Below the pieces are notes generated by a model. It had not been told where the DNA came from and did not search any database. It saw only the letters and a program-made list of their open reading frames with translations. 31,080 nucleotides of DNA from Chara braunii (Eukaryota > Streptophyta > Charophyceae > Charales > Characeae), in contig BFEA01000078.1 of NCBI GenBank assembly GCA_003427395.1, positions 488,104 through 519,183 of the forward strand, written 5' to 3'. The translations under genes were made by a program, and so were the position numbers. Shown here piece after piece: positions 29,031 through 31,080 of this stretch; position 1 is the first letter of the stretch, and every line of letters starts with the position of its first letter.

Positions 29031-29179
29031 CAAAATGGCTTCCCACTTTGCACTTGAGCGCCAACTTCTCTTTTTTATCACCCCTTGCCTACGTGCATCT
29101 CTTCATCTTCCTCCCCACCCTCCTGCACCCATAGCCCATTCATCTTGTGGTGGAGTTGACTGGACGCCGGTGGAGTTGG

Positions 29180-29245
29180 TCGGATCAATTGGTCCCACAA
29201 GCCTGTTTGTCAACAGTTCGTGGGTGTACCAACTGAGCTAGGCCT
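29180..29245 (-). repeat. tRNA-like trace (A-box)
   Basis: On the - strand, CCTAGCTCAGTTGGTACACC (about 29,243-29,224) matches a tRNA D-arm with A-box very well. It is followed by a CTGTTGA stretch like an anticodon loop. The expected T-arm is degraded (GGGACCAATTGATCC) and the acceptor stem does not pair. It is best read as a tRNA pseudogene or a SINE head. Confidence 0.4.
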
Positions 29246-29539
29246 TCAGTTGGTCCTGCAACTGGTCTCAACACCGGCCCCGTGTCCCTGATTTGACTTT
29301 TTGTATATCCTTCTTTTGACCTCTTTTTCTTAGAGCTCAATTGAATCAGAGGATAAATCTACTATCTGTGAGAACGGACTTACGTTCAGACGAAACTTTT
29401 GATTGTCCCGCCCTTCTCAATCGTCTGGGACCTTTCTTTCTTTTGTCCTCCTCAACTGCCACCCTATGATCCCTCGCATAACTAGTTGGTGCCCTGCCGC
29501 CTTCCAGGCTACGGATTTCCACTGTCTCTTCCCCTCGTT

Positions 29540-29640
29540 TTGTTTGATGTCTGCTGCAATGTTGCGCGAGCTATGCGCGAAGGCTGCGGAGCGGTACAGG
29601 CTCGACGTGCCCAAGGACGGAGGGAGTGACGATGTGGGGT
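29540..29640 (+). other. Possible short exon
   Basis: The + frame reads MLRELCAKAAERYRLDVPKD and ends at GATGTGGG followed by GTAAGC (about 29,640), a good splice donor. An acceptor-like TTTTTCTTAG lies near 29,333, but the frame does not stay open from there with clear coding character. It cannot be assigned. Confidence 0.2.
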
Positions 29641-30177
29641 AAGCTTAGTGATAGTTTCAGTGGGTGGTAGTTGAACATGTGGAGCGGTGGTGGAGACAAA
29701 ATCACACAGGTCCCGCCAGTGGCAGGGCTTTGCTGGCTGCACAAGCGGAGCACCAACATTGTTGTGATTTAATCTGACTTGCAAGGGACTGCTTCTTCTC
29801 CATCACTGCTTTGTCTGAGTGTTCATGTGTGCCAAAACCTACGTGTACATCTGAGTCGTGTGCATGGCCTTGGTTGCAAGTGCGGAACCGTTGCATGGTG
29901 CTTCGCTGTCAGAAATCTATGCGCGTATGGTGGGGGAATGCTCAATCACATGGACGATGATGGGTTGCTTTTACTCTCGTGGATTGCGTTGGTCTCAACC
30001 ATCTTCATGGGTGTATGACTGTAATGACGCCCATTGATTTGGATGTAGACGAGGTTCCGCACGATGGCGCGGGGGTGTGAGGCCGTCATCCTTCCCTTTT
30101 ACTGATCCCGCTCCTCTTGCACTCAGACAAGGATTGACACATCCAGCTAATCACTTGGTATGCAGTTGGTTAGGGAG

Positions 30178-30897
30178 TCAATTCATATTGCCTGATTTTC
30201 TTCGCACAGCCGCTAACATTTTCAGGAAGTGATAATCTGGTTCTGGGTTGTCTCCATCACTGTCTTTCTTCGCGCTGCGATTGATTCTGCAGGCAGGGAC
30301 TGAAATAGGAACAGGAGTTGCACGGAGTCTAGATTCTCCAATTTGAGCGCAAGGGATGGTAATTGCCCGTGCTCTAACCTCTGGTCGATCTGCCATAGCA
30401 CCCTCCCGCCGTTTCCAATTGCAGATGAAGATGGTGTTTACTGCGCCACGAACGTAAGGAGGACGCTATTGCGGACCGATCAAGTGCGTCTATGACCCAT
30501 CTAAGCCGAGCCATATCGGCGGGGAGGGGTGACAGTCTTGAATGATTGTTTCAGTGTGCCACAACTGATTATGCCATGATCTGATCTGCATGACAGCATT
30601 CCACGTGGAATCTGCAGTTTGACTGCAGGTGGTGCAAGCTCAGAAACTCGTTCCCCTGGCAAGGATTGGTGCTGGGGTACCAAGGGTCCTTTCAGTTCCC
30701 GGATCTCTCCCACCACGCGGGTGTGCTTTCGGCAGGCTTCTGGGTCCTGGTACCTCCGTGGCAACCGCCATCAGATTGCAAGGAGTCCGATTAATCTGAC
30801 GAATGGGATTAGCCCGTTCCCTTGGACTTCGAAGTTCCCTCTTGTATAGTGTGGCATACTGCGTAGCCACATGGGCCCTGCAGGGCCCGTCCCACAC
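30178..30897 (-). other. Coding-like stretch, product unknown
   Basis: Three - frames look protein-like: ATQYATLYKRELRSPRERAN (about 30,860-30,800), then YQDPEACRKHTRVVGEIREL (about 30,755-30,695), then MADRPEVRARAITIPCAQIG (from 30,396) continuing DGDNPEPDYHFLKMLAAVRR. A one-base shift would connect the first two. I recognise no domain. The short length and frame changes fit either a decayed gene or chance. Confidence 0.25.
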
Positions 30898-31080
30898 TTT
30901 CAGCCTAAAAGCCTAGAAAATAGGGCTTACAGGCCCCGGTCATTTCAGCCTGAAACTGAAAAACGAGGGCCTGCAGGCCCTATTTCGTTTTCAGCCTATT
31001 TCTGGGCCTTTCAGGCCCAGAGGCTTTTCAGCCTGAAACGGAGGGCCATTTTCAGGCCCTCATCGTTTCGACCGACCCTA
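30873..31080. repeat. Palindrome-rich terminal sequence, possible hAT-type element end
   Basis: The region is built from a few words: GGGCCTGCAGGCCC, CAGGCCC, TTTCAGCCTGAAA and AGGGCC. It includes perfect palindromes GGGCCCTGCAGGGCCC (30,873-30,888) and AGGGCCTGCAGGCCCT (30,966-30,981). The second is nested in an approximately 40-bp imperfect palindrome flanked by CTGAAAAACGA and TTTCGTTTTCAG. CAGGGCCCGTCC (from 30,881) resembles the start of hAT inverted repeats, and GGCC-type subterminal reiterations occur in some hAT elements. The other end would lie outside the window, so this stays a hypothesis. Confidence 0.5.

Noticed and set aside
29180-29245. Functional tRNA gene
   Set aside because: The A-box region is good, but the T-arm and acceptor stem do not pair.

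Overview
The window looks like transposon-rich nuclear DNA from a eukaryote with a large repetitive genome. It has no closely packed genes, no bacterial-style operons and no Shine-Dalgarno-led reading frames. It does have microsatellites, homopolymer runs, retrotransposon relics of several ages, small inverted-repeat DNA transposons and degenerate tandem arrays. The mixture fits a plant or streptophyte alga best. That is inference: the best-preserved Ty3-like pol has the layout described for fungal and related elements, so a fungal or other host is not excluded. No intact host gene is evident.

Layout. (1) 1-5,750: non-coding DNA holding a PIF/Harbinger-like MITE (457-960, 3-bp target duplication TAA), microsatellites, an AT-rich tract with a fold-back, and tandem repeats of about 200 bp and 20 bp. 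(2) 6,475-8,340: two decayed Ty3/gypsy pol pieces facing each other, the RNase H end plus integrase on + and the reverse transcriptase on -. They cover complementary parts of pol. (3) 9,069-10,260: a 1.2-kb repeat, copy A, whose second copy lies at 23,533-24,722. (4) 10,440-11,045: a degenerate array with a period near 45 bp, then two tRNA-like B-box modules. (5) 11,661-18,532, - strand: a nearly collinear Ty3-like element (gag end with zinc knuckle, pre-protease region, protease, reverse transcriptase, RNase H, integrase). A second, unrelated-looking gag lies DOWNSTREAM of the integrase. (6) 18,565-18,919: a hAT-like MITE with a perfect 8-bp target duplication, beside the broken 5' end of that element. 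(7) 19,200-20,110, - strand: a coding-like stretch I cannot name. (8) 22,850-24,722: B-box-bearing modules and repeat copy B, running straight into (9) a 5'-truncated LINE ORF2 (about 24,723-27,914, +). (10) 27,915-31,080: non-coding DNA with short reiterated motifs, a tRNA-like trace, a few weak coding candidates, and a palindrome-rich GGCCTGCAGGCC/CAGCCTGAAA sequence running off the right edge that may be the end of a hAT-type element.

No element appears autonomous. The LINE and the main Ty3-like element are broken mainly by single nonsense codons, several at positions where a C-to-T or G-to-A change would explain the stop, plus occasional one-base frameshifts. The 6.5-8.3 kb pol pieces are far more decayed. 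The strongest new observations are the two small inverted-repeat transposons with exact target duplications, the gag placed after pol, the head-to-head complementary pol fragments, and the structured repeat modules at 10.4-11.0 kb, 22.8-23.7 kb and 30.9-31.1 kb.
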